Shown here: positions 1 to 10,851 of the stretch, piece after piece
How the letters are laid out: each line of letters begins with the position of its first letter
Position numbering within the stretch: position 1 is the first letter of the stretch
Assembly (NCBI RefSeq): GCF_040207125.1
Contig: NZ_CP157940.1
Location: 62,001 to 126,000 of the forward strand
DNA length: 64,000 nt
Source: Lacrimispora sp. BS-2
GTDB taxonomy: Bacteria; Bacillota; Clostridia; Lachnospirales; Lachnospiraceae
Direction: 5' to 3'
Notes under the pieces: generated by a model
The model's input: only the letters and a program-made list of their open reading frames with translations
The model's database searches: none
What the model was told of the DNA's origin: nothing
Made by a program: the position numbers and the translations under genes

Positions 1-68
1 TATTTTGCGTTGTACATTACACGTTACTGTGTTAAAATGTTGGAAAAAGGCGTAAAGAGGTGACGGCT

Positions 69-677
69 ATGATTGCGATAATCGACTACGATGCTGGAAA
101 CTTAAAAAGTGTGGAGAAAGCCCTGACCGCTCTGGGAGAAAAACCGGTGGTAACCAGGGAAAAGGAAATCCTCCTTTCTGCGGATAAGGTGATTCTTCCG
201 GGTGTTGGTTCCTTTGGCGATGCCATGGAAAAGCTTCATCAGTATGAGCTGGTGGATGTGATCCATCAGGTGGTTTCAAAAGGAACGCCTTTACTGGGGA
301 TATGCCTGGGACTTCAGCTTTTCTTTGAAAGCAGCGGAGAGTGCGAAGGGGTCAGGGGACTTTCCCTGCTTCCGGGTAAGATTGTAAGATTTCCGCAGAC
401 GCCGGGGCTTAAAGTTCCTCACATGGGCTGGAACCGTCTGGATATAAAGCCTGATGCAAGACTTTTTAAAGGGATTGATTCCGGGGCATATGTGTATTTT
501 GTCCATTCATATTATTTAGAGGCGGGACGGGAATCTGATGTGGCCGCATCTGCAGTCTATGGAATCAGGTTCGGGGCATCGGTGGAACGGGAAAATCTTT
601 TTGCCTGCCAGTTCCATCCGGAGAAAAGCGGCGATACTGGGTTAAAGATTCTGAAAAATTTTATTGAATTGACTTAA
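69..677 (+). CDS. hisH: Imidazole glycerol phosphate synthase, glutaminase subunit HisH
   Basis: Glutamine amidotransferase half of the HisHF enzyme of histidine biosynthesis. It hydrolyses glutamine and passes ammonia to HisF to form imidazole glycerol phosphate and AICAR. The class I amidotransferase fold is visible: the oxyanion-hole region PGVGSFG, the nucleophile Cys79 in GICLGLQ, and the catalytic His-Glu pair in QFHPEKSG near the C-terminus. Its 202 residues match the family. I start at ATG 69 because an AAAGAGGTGA ribosome site lies 6-10 bases upstream; an in-frame GTG at 60 sits inside that site. hisF follows after 11 bp, so the two are co-transcribed. Upstream his genes probably lie outside the window. 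Confidence 0.95.
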   Translation: MIAIIDYDAGNLKSVEKALTALGEKPVVTREKEILLSADKVILPGVGSFGDAMEKLHQYELVDVIHQVVSKGTPLLGICLGLQLFFESSGECEGVRGLSLLPGKIVRFPQTPGLKVPHMGWNRLDIKPDARLFKGIDSGAYVYFVHSYYLEAGRESDVAASAVYGIRFGASVERENLFACQFHPEKSGDTGLKILKNFIELT

Positions 678-688
678 GGAGGTGCCGG

Positions 689-1450
689 ATGCTTACGAAG
701 AGGATCATTCCATGCCTGGATGTAATGGACGGAAGAGTGGTAAAGGGTGTTAATTTCGTGAATTTAAAGGATGCCGGGGATCCGGTGGAGATTGCTGCGG
801 CTTATGATAAGGCCGGTGCCGATGAGCTGGTATTTCTTGATATCACCGCATCCTCTGATCACCGGAATACGGTGGTGGATATGGTGCGCCGGGTGGCGGA
901 AAAGGTATTTATCCCCTTTACTGTTGGCGGAGGGATCCGTACGGTGGAGGATTTTAAAATGCTCTTGAGGGAAGGCGCGGATAAGATATCCATTAATTCC
1001 TCAGCCATCAACACCCCCCAGCTGATCTCCGAGGCAGCAGGCAAGTTCGGGCGCCAATGCGTGGTGGTTGCCATTGATGCCAGAAGGCGGATCGATGGAA
1101 GGGGCTGGAACGTATATAAGAACGGAGGCCGGATCGATACCGGGCTGGATGCGGTGGAATGGGCCATGAAGGCAGACTGCCTTGGAGCAGGAGAGATCCT
1201 GCTTACCAGCATGGATTGTGACGGAACAAAGGCCGGATACGATGATGAGCTGAACCGCATCATAGCAGAGAATGTTTCCGTGCCCGTGATCGCTTCAGGC
1301 GGTGCAGGCACTATGGAGGATTTCCATCACGCTCTGACATACGGAAAGGTAGATGCAGCTTTGGCGGCATCCCTGTTCCATTACAAGGAGCTTGAGATCA
1401 TGGAATTAAAACGGTATTTAAAGGCCATGGAAGTACCGGTGAGGATTTAA
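689..1450 (+). CDS. hisF: Imidazole glycerol phosphate synthase, cyclase subunit HisF
   Basis: Cyclase subunit of the HisHF complex. It is a (beta/alpha)8 barrel that uses ammonia from HisH to convert PRFAR into imidazole glycerol phosphate and AICAR. The N-terminus [17 protein letters not shown] carries catalytic Asp11, the second acid lies in VVVAIDARR, and the phosphate-binding loops TVGGGIRT and IASGGAGT are intact. At 253 residues it is full length. AAGGAGGTG precedes the ATG at ideal distance. It ends the histidine operon; ung follows after 38 bp with no visible terminator and may be read through. Confidence 0.96.
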   Translation: MLTKRIIPCLDVMDGRVVKGVNFVNLKDAGDPVEIAAAYDKAGADELVFLDITASSDHRNTVVDMVRRVAEKVFIPFTVGGGIRTVEDFKMLLREGADKISINSSAINTPQLISEAAGKFGRQCVVVAIDARRRIDGRGWNVYKNGGRIDTGLDAVEWAMKADCLGAGEILLTSMDCDGTKAGYDDELNRIIAENVSVPVIASGGAGTMEDFHHALTYGKVDAALAASLFHYKELEIMELKRYLKAMEVPVRI

Positions 1451-1488
1451 GGATAAAAGTAAAACAAGGAAAATGCAAAGGAGAAAAA

Positions 1489-2163
1489 ATGGGAGCAATT
1501 GAGAACGACTGGCTGGAACCCTTAAGCGGAGAGTTTAAAAAGCCATATTACAGGGAACTTTATCAGAAGGTGAAGCATGAATATGAAATGACCCAGGTCT
1601 TTCCGGACCCAAACGACATTTTTAATGCATTTCAGTTCACCCCCCTTTCCAATGTAAAGGTAGTGATTTTAGGGCAGGATCCTTATCATAATAATGGGCA
1701 GGCCCACGGGCTGTGTTTTTCCGTAAAGCCTGATGTGGATATTCCCCCGTCCCTGGTGAATATTTATCAGGAGCTGCGGGAAGATTTAGGCTGTGAGATT
1801 CCTAATAATGGATATTTAAAAAAATGGGCTGACCAGGGGGTCATGCTCCTTAATACGGTGCTTACCGTGCGCGCCCATGCGGCCAATTCCCATCAGGGGA
1901 TCGGATGGGAGACCTTTACGGATGCTGCCATAAAGATTTTAAATGAACAGGACCGGCCCATGGTATTCCTTTTATGGGGACGTCCGGCTCAGAATAAGAA
2001 GGTGATGCTCACAAACCCCAGGCACCTGATTTTAGAGGCGCCTCATCCCAGCCCTCTTTCCGCTTACCGTGGATTTTTCGGATGTAAACACTTTAGCAGA
2101 ACCAATGCTTATTTAAAGGAAAATGGGCTTAAGCCTATTGACTGGCAGATTGAAAATATTTAA
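1489..2163 (+). CDS. ung: Uracil-DNA glycosylase, family 1
   Basis: Removes uracil from DNA as the first step of base excision repair. Family 1 signatures are present: the water-activating motif GQDPYHNNGQAHG with catalytic Asp64, the uracil-recognition stretch LLLNTVLTVR-like, and the leucine-loop motif HPSPLSAYRGFFG with the catalytic His. The length of 224 residues is normal. A GGAG ribosome site precedes the ATG. It lies between hisF and uppP in the same direction with short gaps, so it may share transcripts with either; no functional link to them is implied. Confidence 0.96.
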   Translation: MGAIENDWLEPLSGEFKKPYYRELYQKVKHEYEMTQVFPDPNDIFNAFQFTPLSNVKVVILGQDPYHNNGQAHGLCFSVKPDVDIPPSLVNIYQELREDLGCEIPNNGYLKKWADQGVMLLNTVLTVRAHAANSHQGIGWETFTDAAIKILNEQDRPMVFLLWGRPAQNKKVMLTNPRHLILEAPHPSPLSAYRGFFGCKHFSRTNAYLKENGLKPIDWQIENI

Positions 2164-2181
2164 AAAGACAGGGGAAAAGGA

Positions 2182-3015
2182 ATGAATATCATTGAGATTT
2201 TAAAAGTAATTGTTCTTGGAATTGTGGAGGGCTTTACAGAGTGGCTTCCCATAAGCAGTACAGGGCATATGATCCTGGTGGATGAAATCATACACCTAAA
2301 TCAGCCGACCGCCTTTAAAAACATGTTTTTGGTGGTAATCCAGCTGGGGGCGATCCTGGCAGTTCTGGTTCTGTATTTTGATAAGCTCAACCCCTTTTCA
2401 ACCAGGAAGAAACCGGCCCAGAATCAGGCGACCCTGATTCTCTGGTCAAAGATTATTTTAGCCTGTATTCCGGCTGCAGTAATCGGGGTCCTGGTAGATG
2501 ATATCCTTGATGAGTATCTGATGAACGGCTATGTGGTGGCAGCTACCCTGATCCTCTATGGTGTGTTGTTTATCATCATAGAGAACCGGAACCAGTACCG
2601 GAGTTTTGATGTGCAGAAGGTGGGGGATATTTCGTACCAGACAGCTCTTTGGATCGGCTTGTTTCAGCTTCTGGCCCTGATTCCGGGCACCTCCCGTTCC
2701 GGCGCTACTATTCTCGGAGCCATGATCCTGGGATGTTCCCGGGCAGCTTCAGCAGAGTTTTCCTTTTTCCTGGGAATCCCGGTGATGTTCGGAGCCAGCC
2801 TTTTAAAGGTTGTGAAATATGGATTGAATTTTACCGGTCCTCAGATATTCTATCTGATATTAGGCATGGTGGTGGCTTTTGTGGTTTCTATCTATTCTAT
2901 TAAGTTCCTGATGGGATATATCAGACAGCATGATTTTAAATTCTTTGGATATTACAGAATTGTATTGGGCGCAGTGGTGCTTGTGTATTTTATCATTACG
3001 GCAATTCTTGGTTAA
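2182..3015 (+). CDS. uppP: Undecaprenyl-diphosphatase UppP/BacA
   Basis: Integral membrane phosphatase that recycles undecaprenyl pyrophosphate to the monophosphate carrier needed for cell-wall precursor export; excess gives bacitracin tolerance. The family motifs [14 protein letters not shown] (residues about 16-29) and [14 protein letters not shown] (about 173-186) supply the Glu, Ser, His and Arg residues of the active site. Several hydrophobic helices span its 277 residues, the usual length. The start ATG follows AGGGGAAAAGGA. The gene ends at a strong terminator hairpin, so it closes the rightward run begun by hisH. Confidence 0.96.
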   Translation: MNIIEILKVIVLGIVEGFTEWLPISSTGHMILVDEIIHLNQPTAFKNMFLVVIQLGAILAVLVLYFDKLNPFSTRKKPAQNQATLILWSKIILACIPAAVIGVLVDDILDEYLMNGYVVAATLILYGVLFIIIENRNQYRSFDVQKVGDISYQTALWIGLFQLLALIPGTSRSGATILGAMILGCSRAASAEFSFFLGIPVMFGASLLKVVKYGLNFTGPQIFYLILGMVVAFVVSIYSIKFLMGYIRQHDFKFFGYYRIVLGAVVLVYFIITAILG

Positions 3016-3026
3016 GGAAATAATGA

Positions 3027-3074
3027 AAAGAGAGTTGATAATCAGCGTTATGCTAATATCAACTCTCTTTTGGA
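3027..3074. terminator. Terminator hairpin after uppP, usable from both strands
   Basis: Perfect 14-bp inverted repeat AAAGAGAGTTGATA (3027-3040) and its complement (3057-3070) with a 16-nt loop. The A and T ends let it serve both uppP and the convergent HPr-like gene. Confidence 0.8.
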
Positions 3075-3081
3075 TGATAAT

Positions 3082-3351
3082 TCATGAAGGTTCCTTTCTG
3101 GCGGATAATGGCTGAAACAGCATTTCAATCCGTCCTTCGGCGGCCTGTTCATCAATGCCGTCGAAATTAAACTGTAAATTCCGGTTCTGCGTGTTAACCC
3201 CTTTTTTCATCTCATCGTAGTCCTTGACATTTACCTTTGTTAAGCCATAGTCAATATAAATATCACAGTCAAAGGAATTAGCGACTTTGATTAAGAGTGC
3301 GAGAGGGATAGGGGGGTAACGCAGCTGGATATCGACTTCAATGGTCCGCAT
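3082..3351 (-). CDS. HPr-like protein lacking the phosphorylation sites
   Basis: About 89 residues with the HPr fold pattern of the sugar phosphotransferase system. The stretch VANSFDCDIYIDYGLTKVNV and the following helix resemble HPr residues 20-85. The catalytic segment GLHARP with His15, which carries phosphate from Enzyme I, is replaced here by RYPPIP, and the regulatory Ser46 region by YDEMKKGV. It therefore cannot work as an ordinary phosphocarrier and may be a regulator or scaffold (inference). I start at the second ATG (3351) because AAAGGAGG lies 7 bases before it; the first ATG (3357) is too close to that site. It is transcribed alone, convergent with uppP. Confidence 0.7.
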   Translation of the reverse strand: MRTIEVDIQLRYPPIPLALLIKVANSFDCDIYIDYGLTKVNVKDYDEMKKGVNTQNRNLQFNFDGIDEQAAEGRIEMLFQPLSARKEPS

Positions 3352-3629
3352 ACCCATACCTCCTTTTCCAGGCGGCCGGATCAGACCGGCATGAACGTGT
3401 CAACAACTACATAGAGGTTTATAGAGGTACCAACAGAATGAAGATTCATTTCACTAACTGCAATTATATTTTACCATTTCTTATTGGAAAAACAAGAGAA
3501 AATTGAAAAATAATTAAAAAATGGGACGAATACTAACAACAATCAGGGGATAAAAGGAAAAATAAGCAAAATAAAATACCAGAAACAGTAAAAGATGTTT
3601 CTGGCATGATCTTAAATTAAGATGAGATT
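3352..3629. other. Intergenic region, aroF terminator and HPr-like promoter
   Basis: AT-rich 278-bp gap without a gene. On the minus strand the hairpin CCAGAAACA (3579-3587) / TGTTTCTGG (3596-3604), followed by a T-rich stretch, terminates the DAHP synthase gene. The part near 3360-3500 must hold the promoter of the HPr-like gene; I see no convincing -35/-10 pair. Confidence 0.55.
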
Positions 3630-4658
3630 TTATGCATTTTCAGCGATTTCATATATCAGACGTTCGGAATCTTCCCAGCCCAGACAAGGATCGGTAATGG
3701 ATTTTCCGTAGCAGTGTTCTCCTACCTTCTGGCTGCCCGGCTCGATGTAGCTTTCAATCATTAAGCCCTTAACCAGAGCACGTATTTCAGGTGAATGCTT
3801 TCTGCTGTGAAGGACTTCCTTGGAAATACGAATCTGTTCCCTGTATTTTTTGTTGGAATTGGAGTGGTTGGTATCCACGATGCAGGCCGGGTTCAGCAGA
3901 TTGCGGCGGCTGTACATCTCATGGAGACGGAATAAGTCTTCAAAATGGTAGTTGGGGATGCACTGGCCGTGTTTGTTGACAGCGCCCCTTAAAATGGTAT
4001 GAGACAGTGGATTACCGTTGCTTCTTACTTCCCAGCCCCTATAGGTAAAATCATGGGCCTGCTGTGCGGCCACAACGGAATTGAGCATAACGGAAAGATC
4101 ACCGCTGGTAGGATTTTTCATGCCAACGGCAACGTCACAGGCGCTGGAGGTCAGCCGGTGCTGCTGGTTTTCCACGGAACGGGCGCCAATGGCAATGTAG
4201 GACATAATATCATCAAGGTATCCCAGGTTTTCCGGATAAAGCATCTCATCGGCTGTGGATAAACCGGTTTCTAAGAATACCTTCATGTGCATTTTGCGGA
4301 TAGCGATCAGGCCTTCCTTAAGGTCCGGTTTCTTTTCCGGGTCAGGCTGGTGAAGCATTCCTTTGTATCCTTCGCCGGTGGTCCTTGGCTTGTTGGTATA
4401 GATCCTGGGGATGATGATCAGACGGTCTTTTGTTTTTTCCTGTACCTTAACAAGACGGCTTACATAATCGGAAACAGACTCTTCGTTGTCGGCGGAGCAG
4501 GGACCAATGATAACAAGGAATTTGTCGCTTTTCCCGGTAAGTACGCTTCTGATGGCCTGGTCTCGCTCTGTTTTGAGTACTTTTGCTTCTGGTGAAATTG
4601 GAAATTGTTCTTTGATCTCTTCCGGGCTCGGCAGATTGCTAATGTATTGAAATCCCAT
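3630..4658 (-). CDS. aroF: 3-Deoxy-7-phosphoheptulonate (DAHP) synthase, AroFGH type
   Basis: First enzyme of the shikimate pathway; condenses phosphoenolpyruvate with erythrose 4-phosphate. The 342-residue protein has the class I-alpha signatures: VIIGPCSADNEESV, the RIYTNKPRTTGEGYKG active-site block, ENQQHRLTSSACDVAVGMKNPTSG-type residues, and the metal-binding C-terminal portion with DTNHSNS and EPGSQKVGEHCYGKSITDPCLGW. AGGAGG precedes the ATG at good distance. It is a single transcription unit divergent from the small gene at 4832. No T-box or trp-like leader is visible, so any feedback must act on the enzyme or at an unrecognised operator. Confidence 0.95.
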   Translation of the reverse strand: MGFQYISNLPSPEEIKEQFPISPEAKVLKTERDQAIRSVLTGKSDKFLVIIGPCSADNEESVSDYVSRLVKVQEKTKDRLIIIPRIYTNKPRTTGEGYKGMLHQPDPEKKPDLKEGLIAIRKMHMKVFLETGLSTADEMLYPENLGYLDDIMSYIAIGARSVENQQHRLTSSACDVAVGMKNPTSGDLSVMLNSVVAAQQAHDFTYRGWEVRSNGNPLSHTILRGAVNKHGQCIPNYHFEDLFRLHEMYSRRNLLNPACIVDTNHSNSNKKYREQIRISKEVLHSRKHSPEIRALVKGLMIESYIEPGSQKVGEHCYGKSITDPCLGWEDSERLIYEIAENA

Positions 4659-4831
4659 AATATCCTCCTGTGTATGTGCTTATTCTGTGTTTTTTCAGTT
4701 GATTATATAACAGAATGCAGGAAAAATCCAGCATTCATCGAAAATTTGGCAATGTGCTTCCCTAAAGTGTTTCTTTTTAACGAAAAATGGTGTATGATTG
4801 CATGGAATGAAAAGAGGAAGGATTGATTTCT

Positions 4832-5119
4832 ATGGAACGATATTGGAATTGGCAGGGAAACTATATCGGTGTAAGGCAGAGGGATTATCTGGCTGCCTGT
4901 GACGGAAAAATTCTTGGAAAGTTTTTTGGTAAGGAAATCTATGACCAAAATGGGCATTATATAGGAGAGGTGGGCAGAGGCGGCCGGCTGATCAAAAATA
5001 AGACAAAAGAAGATTTTCGCCGCCAGGGATTCAGCGAGTATGTGAAAGGGACCATAACCGCACCTTTAAAGAACTGCGCTCCTTACCCCATGATCCATGG
5101 GTATGAAGATTTTTTCTAA
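4832..5119 (+). CDS. Small uncharacterised protein with beta-strand repeats
   Basis: 95-residue protein without a recognised catalytic motif. Its N-terminal half repeats a short pattern of aromatic, glycine and acidic turns (YWNWQGNYIG, YLAACDGKILGKF, EIYDQNGHYIGEV). This resembles the small 4-fold beta-flower proteins of Firmicutes; that assignment is from memory and tentative. The C-terminal half is basic and then ends CAPYPMIHGYEDFF. The start at ATG 4832 has GAGGAAGG upstream; an in-frame TTG at 4823 has none. It lies 28 bp before the RpiR regulator and may be co-transcribed with it. Function unknown. Confidence 0.6.
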   Translation: MERYWNWQGNYIGVRQRDYLAACDGKILGKFFGKEIYDQNGHYIGEVGRGGRLIKNKTKEDFRRQGFSEYVKGTITAPLKNCAPYPMIHGYEDFF

Positions 5120-5147
5120 TAAGAGAACTCAAAAAGAGGGAAGAAAG

Positions 5148-5930
5148 ATGGCAGGAATGGTAGATTTAAGCAAACTGACAGCAGGAAAGAACTTAACAGA
5201 AGTAGAAGACAGTGTGCTCCGCTACATCATTGATCACATGGATTCCATGCTGAAAATGGGAGTACGGGGAGTTGCAAAGGAAAATTTTACGTCTACTTCA
5301 ACGATCATGCGCCTGACAAAAAAGCTGGGCTACAGCGGGTTTGTGGATATGTATTACAAGCTGCTTCCCCTTGTAAACAGCGCCAGGGACAATGAGGATG
5401 CCGGCATGCAGTTTATCAACAGCTTTTGCACCAATTCCCTCTTAAAATACAATTCCTATGAGGATATCCAGGAATTTGCCAGGCGGATCAGCCAACTGGA
5501 GGGGGGATACGTATTTTTGTATGCAACCGGTTTTTCCGCCATTCCGGTTGAATATCTGACAAAAAAGCTTCTGGTGCTTGGGATAAAATGCATTTATTCC
5601 AATGGAATGGATTCCATCGGAGTTTTTGAAAATAATCTGGAGAACATGAAAATGCTGATCGTGGTTTCCAGGTCCGGGGAAACGGACTGGGTGGCGGACC
5701 GGGTGAAAACTGCCGGGGAAAATGGAATTTTCACCGTGTCTTTTACCAATGAGGCGGAAAACCGGGTCAGCTCCATAACGGATATGCAGTTTCGCATAGA
5801 GGACAGCAATAAGCTGGACGATAGAAACATGATGGCAAACACATTTTTCCCCAACGTGTTTATGCTAATGGAGATTCTCATCTATGAGTACCATAGGGTG
5901 CTTCAAAATATGGATAAAGAAGAAGGATAA
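5148..5930 (+). CDS. RpiR/MurR-family transcriptional regulator
   Basis: Regulator with an N-terminal helix-turn-helix (residues about 1-75; the recognition part is VAKENFTSTSTIMRLTKKLGYSGF) and a C-terminal SIS sugar-phosphate domain (YLTKKLLVLGIKCIY, VVSRSGETDWVADRV). About 260 residues, normal for the family. SIS domains usually bind phosphorylated sugars, which fits control of the alpha-glucoside PTS operon just downstream by an intracellular sugar phosphate. I start at ATG 5148 behind AAAGAGGG; an upstream in-frame ATG at 5097 overlaps the preceding gene and lacks a ribosome site. A terminator separates it from the PTS genes, so regulator and permease have separate promoters. Confidence 0.88.
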   Translation: MAGMVDLSKLTAGKNLTEVEDSVLRYIIDHMDSMLKMGVRGVAKENFTSTSTIMRLTKKLGYSGFVDMYYKLLPLVNSARDNEDAGMQFINSFCTNSLLKYNSYEDIQEFARRISQLEGGYVFLYATGFSAIPVEYLTKKLLVLGIKCIYSNGMDSIGVFENNLENMKMLIVVSRSGETDWVADRVKTAGENGIFTVSFTNEAENRVSSITDMQFRIEDSNKLDDRNMMANTFFPNVFMLMEILIYEYHRVLQNMDKEEG

Positions 5931-5976
5931 AGGTTCCGGATAACGCTTAAAAGGGCGGTATCCGGGACCTTTTTTG
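5931..5976 (+). terminator. Terminator after the RpiR gene
   Basis: Inverted repeat AGGTTCCGGATA (5931-5942) and TATCCGGGACCT (5959-5970), one G-U pair, directly followed by TTTTTT. Confidence 0.85.
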
Positions 5977-5977
5977 A

Positions 5978-6076
5978 AACCTGTTACTACCTGGAATAAC
6001 AGGTTCCTATCCTTTCCCAAAGTATATACAAAGAGTGAGATGGCGACTATAATGTGGATATGATTTCACGTGAAAT
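5978..6076 (+). promoter_or_regulatory. Promoter and candidate RpiR operators of the alpha-glucoside PTS operon
   Basis: TATAAT (6048-6053) with TATACA (6025-6030) at 17-bp spacing is the likely promoter. A perfect 14-bp palindrome ATTTCACGTGAAAT (6063-6076) lies about where transcription starts, an ideal place for a repressor. Upstream, a second inverted repeat AACCTGTTA / TAACAGGTT (5978-6005, 10-bp spacer) has no T tract and may be another regulatory site or a hairpin. Confidence 0.5.
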
Positions 6077-6117
6077 GAAAAAAGAAAACGAATCATTAAT
6101 TATTGGAGGAAAAGAGA

Positions 6118-9076
<2,959 letters not shown>

Positions 9077-9113
9077 GATTTTCTTAACTTCAATGATAAA
9101 AAAGATTCTTAGG

Positions 9114-9156
9114 GAGACTTTAGCCTCGTTCTTTTGACAGGACGGGGCTTTTTTTT
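9114..9156 (+). terminator. Terminator of the PTS operon, near-copy of the tyrS T-box terminator
   Basis: Stem AGCCTCGTTC (9122-9131) / GGACGGGGCT (9140-9149) followed by eight T residues. The 37 bases 9114-9150 match 34 of 37 bases of the tyrS T-box terminator at 12597-12633, but no T-box antiterminator or stem I precedes them. Confidence 0.85.
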
Positions 9157-9345
9157 GTTATATATTAACATTGCATTCCATCGATACGCTACAATTAAAA
9201 TATTTTAAGTAAAAATATAGGCATGTATGAATACTTATAACTTTAAATTTACTTTCATTTTACTACAGATTGATAGATAAGTTTACATAATGCATTTATA
9301 CTGGAAGTAGTAAAAAATAATACATATGTAGAAAGTAGGAGTGTA
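9157..9345. other. AT-rich intergenic region before phoH
   Basis: No coding region. The DNA is very AT-rich and must hold the phoH promoter, but no -35/-10 pair with standard spacing stands out. AGTAGGAG before the ATG at 9346 is the ribosome site. Confidence 0.5.
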
Positions 9346-10716
9346 ATGCCTAAAACTTATGTGCTAGATACCAATGTACTGATTCAGGCCCCTTATGCCT
9401 TAGAATCCTTTGAAGAGAACTGCATTGTCCTTCCCTTAGCAGTACTGGAAGAGCTTGACAGGCTTAAAAACTCCGACGGAGAACGCGGCAGCAACGCCCG
9501 GCAAGCGATTCGATTACTGGAAAATCTGCGCCTTTCCGGAAGCCTCAATGAGGGCGTTCCCCTTTCAAACGGTGGGTTTCTCCGATTGGAAGTAAACCAT
9601 GTGGACGTTCCTCTGCCAGAAGGAATGCAGCCCAATAGCCAGGACAACCGCATCCTGAAAGTGTGCAGGGGATTGTGCAATCAAGGAGAATCTGTTATTT
9701 TAGTTACCCGGGATATTGTAGTCCGGATCAAGGCACAGATGATGGGAATTCCTGCGGAGGACTTTACTACCGATCAGGTTCCCGTTTCTTCGGGACAGTA
9801 TACCGGGCGAGCGGAAGTATATGCTCCCGATGAAACCCTGTCCTCTTTTAAGAAAAAAGGAGTGCCGGCTGATCTGCTTTACACCATAGATGATCATGGG
9901 ATATTTGTTCCGGTAAAACTTATGGAGAATCAGTTTGTACTGATCCGCTCGGATATTTCGGAAAAAAAGACGATACTGGGCCGCTTTCAGAAGGGGAAAG
10001 TTGTAGCTCTGGCCTACAAAAATATCCGGCCTTTCGGGGTAAAAGCCCGTAACGTGGGCCAGCAGTTTTTGCAGGAGGCCTTGATGCTTCCCGCTGATGA
10101 GGCACCTTTAGTGATTGTAAAGGGCCCTGCGGGTACGGCTAAGACGTTTTACGCTCTGGCGGTCGGATTGGAAAAAACAGTGGAACAGGCGCAGAAAGAA
10201 TATCGCAAGCTTCTCATCTGCCGTCCCAATGCGCAATTTGATCAGGACATTGGATTTCTTCCGGGAAGTGAGCAGGAAAAAATCTCTCCTCTTCTCCGCC
10301 CCATCGTGGATAACCTTGAAATACTCTTAGACCATGGGCCCCATGAATCCCGCTGGGATGAAAAGGAACTGCACGGCAGAATCGATTATCTTTTTACGAC
10401 AGGCATTATTTCAGCCGAAGCTATGAATTTCATGCGCGGGCGTTCCATCACCGATACCTGGCTTATTATCGACGAGGCACAAAATCTGACGCCACGGCAG
10501 GTGAAAGGGATTGTTACCCGGGTGGGCAAGGGCACTAAAGTTATTTTGCTGGGAGATCCGGCTCAGATAGACCATCCTCTTCTGGATGAGCGTACCAACG
10601 GTCTCTCTTATGCGGCAGAGCGGATGAAGGGCAGCCCGCTCAGTGTTCAACTTGCGATGCTCCCAGATGAATGCGTGCGCTCCGATCTGGCTTTGGACGC
10701 GGCCCAAAGGATGTAA
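9346..10716 (+). CDS. PIN-domain PhoH family ATPase
   Basis: Fusion of an N-terminal PIN nuclease domain (residues about 1-150; TYVLDTNVLIQAP, then conserved acids in EELDRL and TRDIVVRI) with a C-terminal PhoH/RNA-helicase-like ATPase. Walker A is GPAGTAKT near residue 264 and Walker B is WLIIDEAQN near 375, followed by KVILLGDPAQIDHP. 456 residues match the YlaK/PhoH2 type. PIN-PhoH proteins are reported to act as RNA-unwinding ribonucleases; the physiological target here is unknown. It appears monocistronic between the T-box-like terminator and pdxS. Confidence 0.9.
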   Translation: MPKTYVLDTNVLIQAPYALESFEENCIVLPLAVLEELDRLKNSDGERGSNARQAIRLLENLRLSGSLNEGVPLSNGGFLRLEVNHVDVPLPEGMQPNSQDNRILKVCRGLCNQGESVILVTRDIVVRIKAQMMGIPAEDFTTDQVPVSSGQYTGRAEVYAPDETLSSFKKKGVPADLLYTIDDHGIFVPVKLMENQFVLIRSDISEKKTILGRFQKGKVVALAYKNIRPFGVKARNVGQQFLQEALMLPADEAPLVIVKGPAGTAKTFYALAVGLEKTVEQAQKEYRKLLICRPNAQFDQDIGFLPGSEQEKISPLLRPIVDNLEILLDHGPHESRWDEKELHGRIDYLFTTGIISAEAMNFMRGRSITDTWLIIDEAQNLTPRQVKGIVTRVGKGTKVILLGDPAQIDHPLLDERTNGLSYAAERMKGSPLSVQLAMLPDECVRSDLALDAAQRM

Positions 10717-10747
10717 ATGCAGATGGGCAGTTGCTCTTAAAACTCCT

Positions 10748-10834
10748 AACTGGTATTGTTAAATAAATATAAACTGGCACTTTTGATAAGTCCAGTTTTG
10801 GGGCATAATAAGTGTATTAACTTAGACCCCAAAA
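10748..10834 (+). promoter_or_regulatory. pdxST control region with repeats
   Basis: Candidate promoter TTGATA (10783-10788) and TAATAA (10806-10811), 17-bp spacing. Around it lie a direct repeat AACTGG at 10748-10753 and 10772-10777, an inverted repeat AAACTGG (10771-10777) / CCAGTTT (10792-10798), and an 8-bp inverted repeat TTTTGGGG (10796-10803) / CCCCAAAA (10827-10834). Such clustered repeats would suit a MocR/PdxR-type regulator (inference); no such gene is in the window. Confidence 0.4.
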
Positions 10835-10851
10835 TACTAGGAGGATTTATT

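Noticed and set aside
859-1311. 150-codon antisense open frame over hisF
   Set aside because: It mirrors a highly conserved gene, has no ribosome site and no protein-like features.
4605-4957. Open frames on both strands between aroF and the small gene at 4832
   Set aside because: They overlap the divergent promoter region, lack ribosome sites and show no protein-like pattern.
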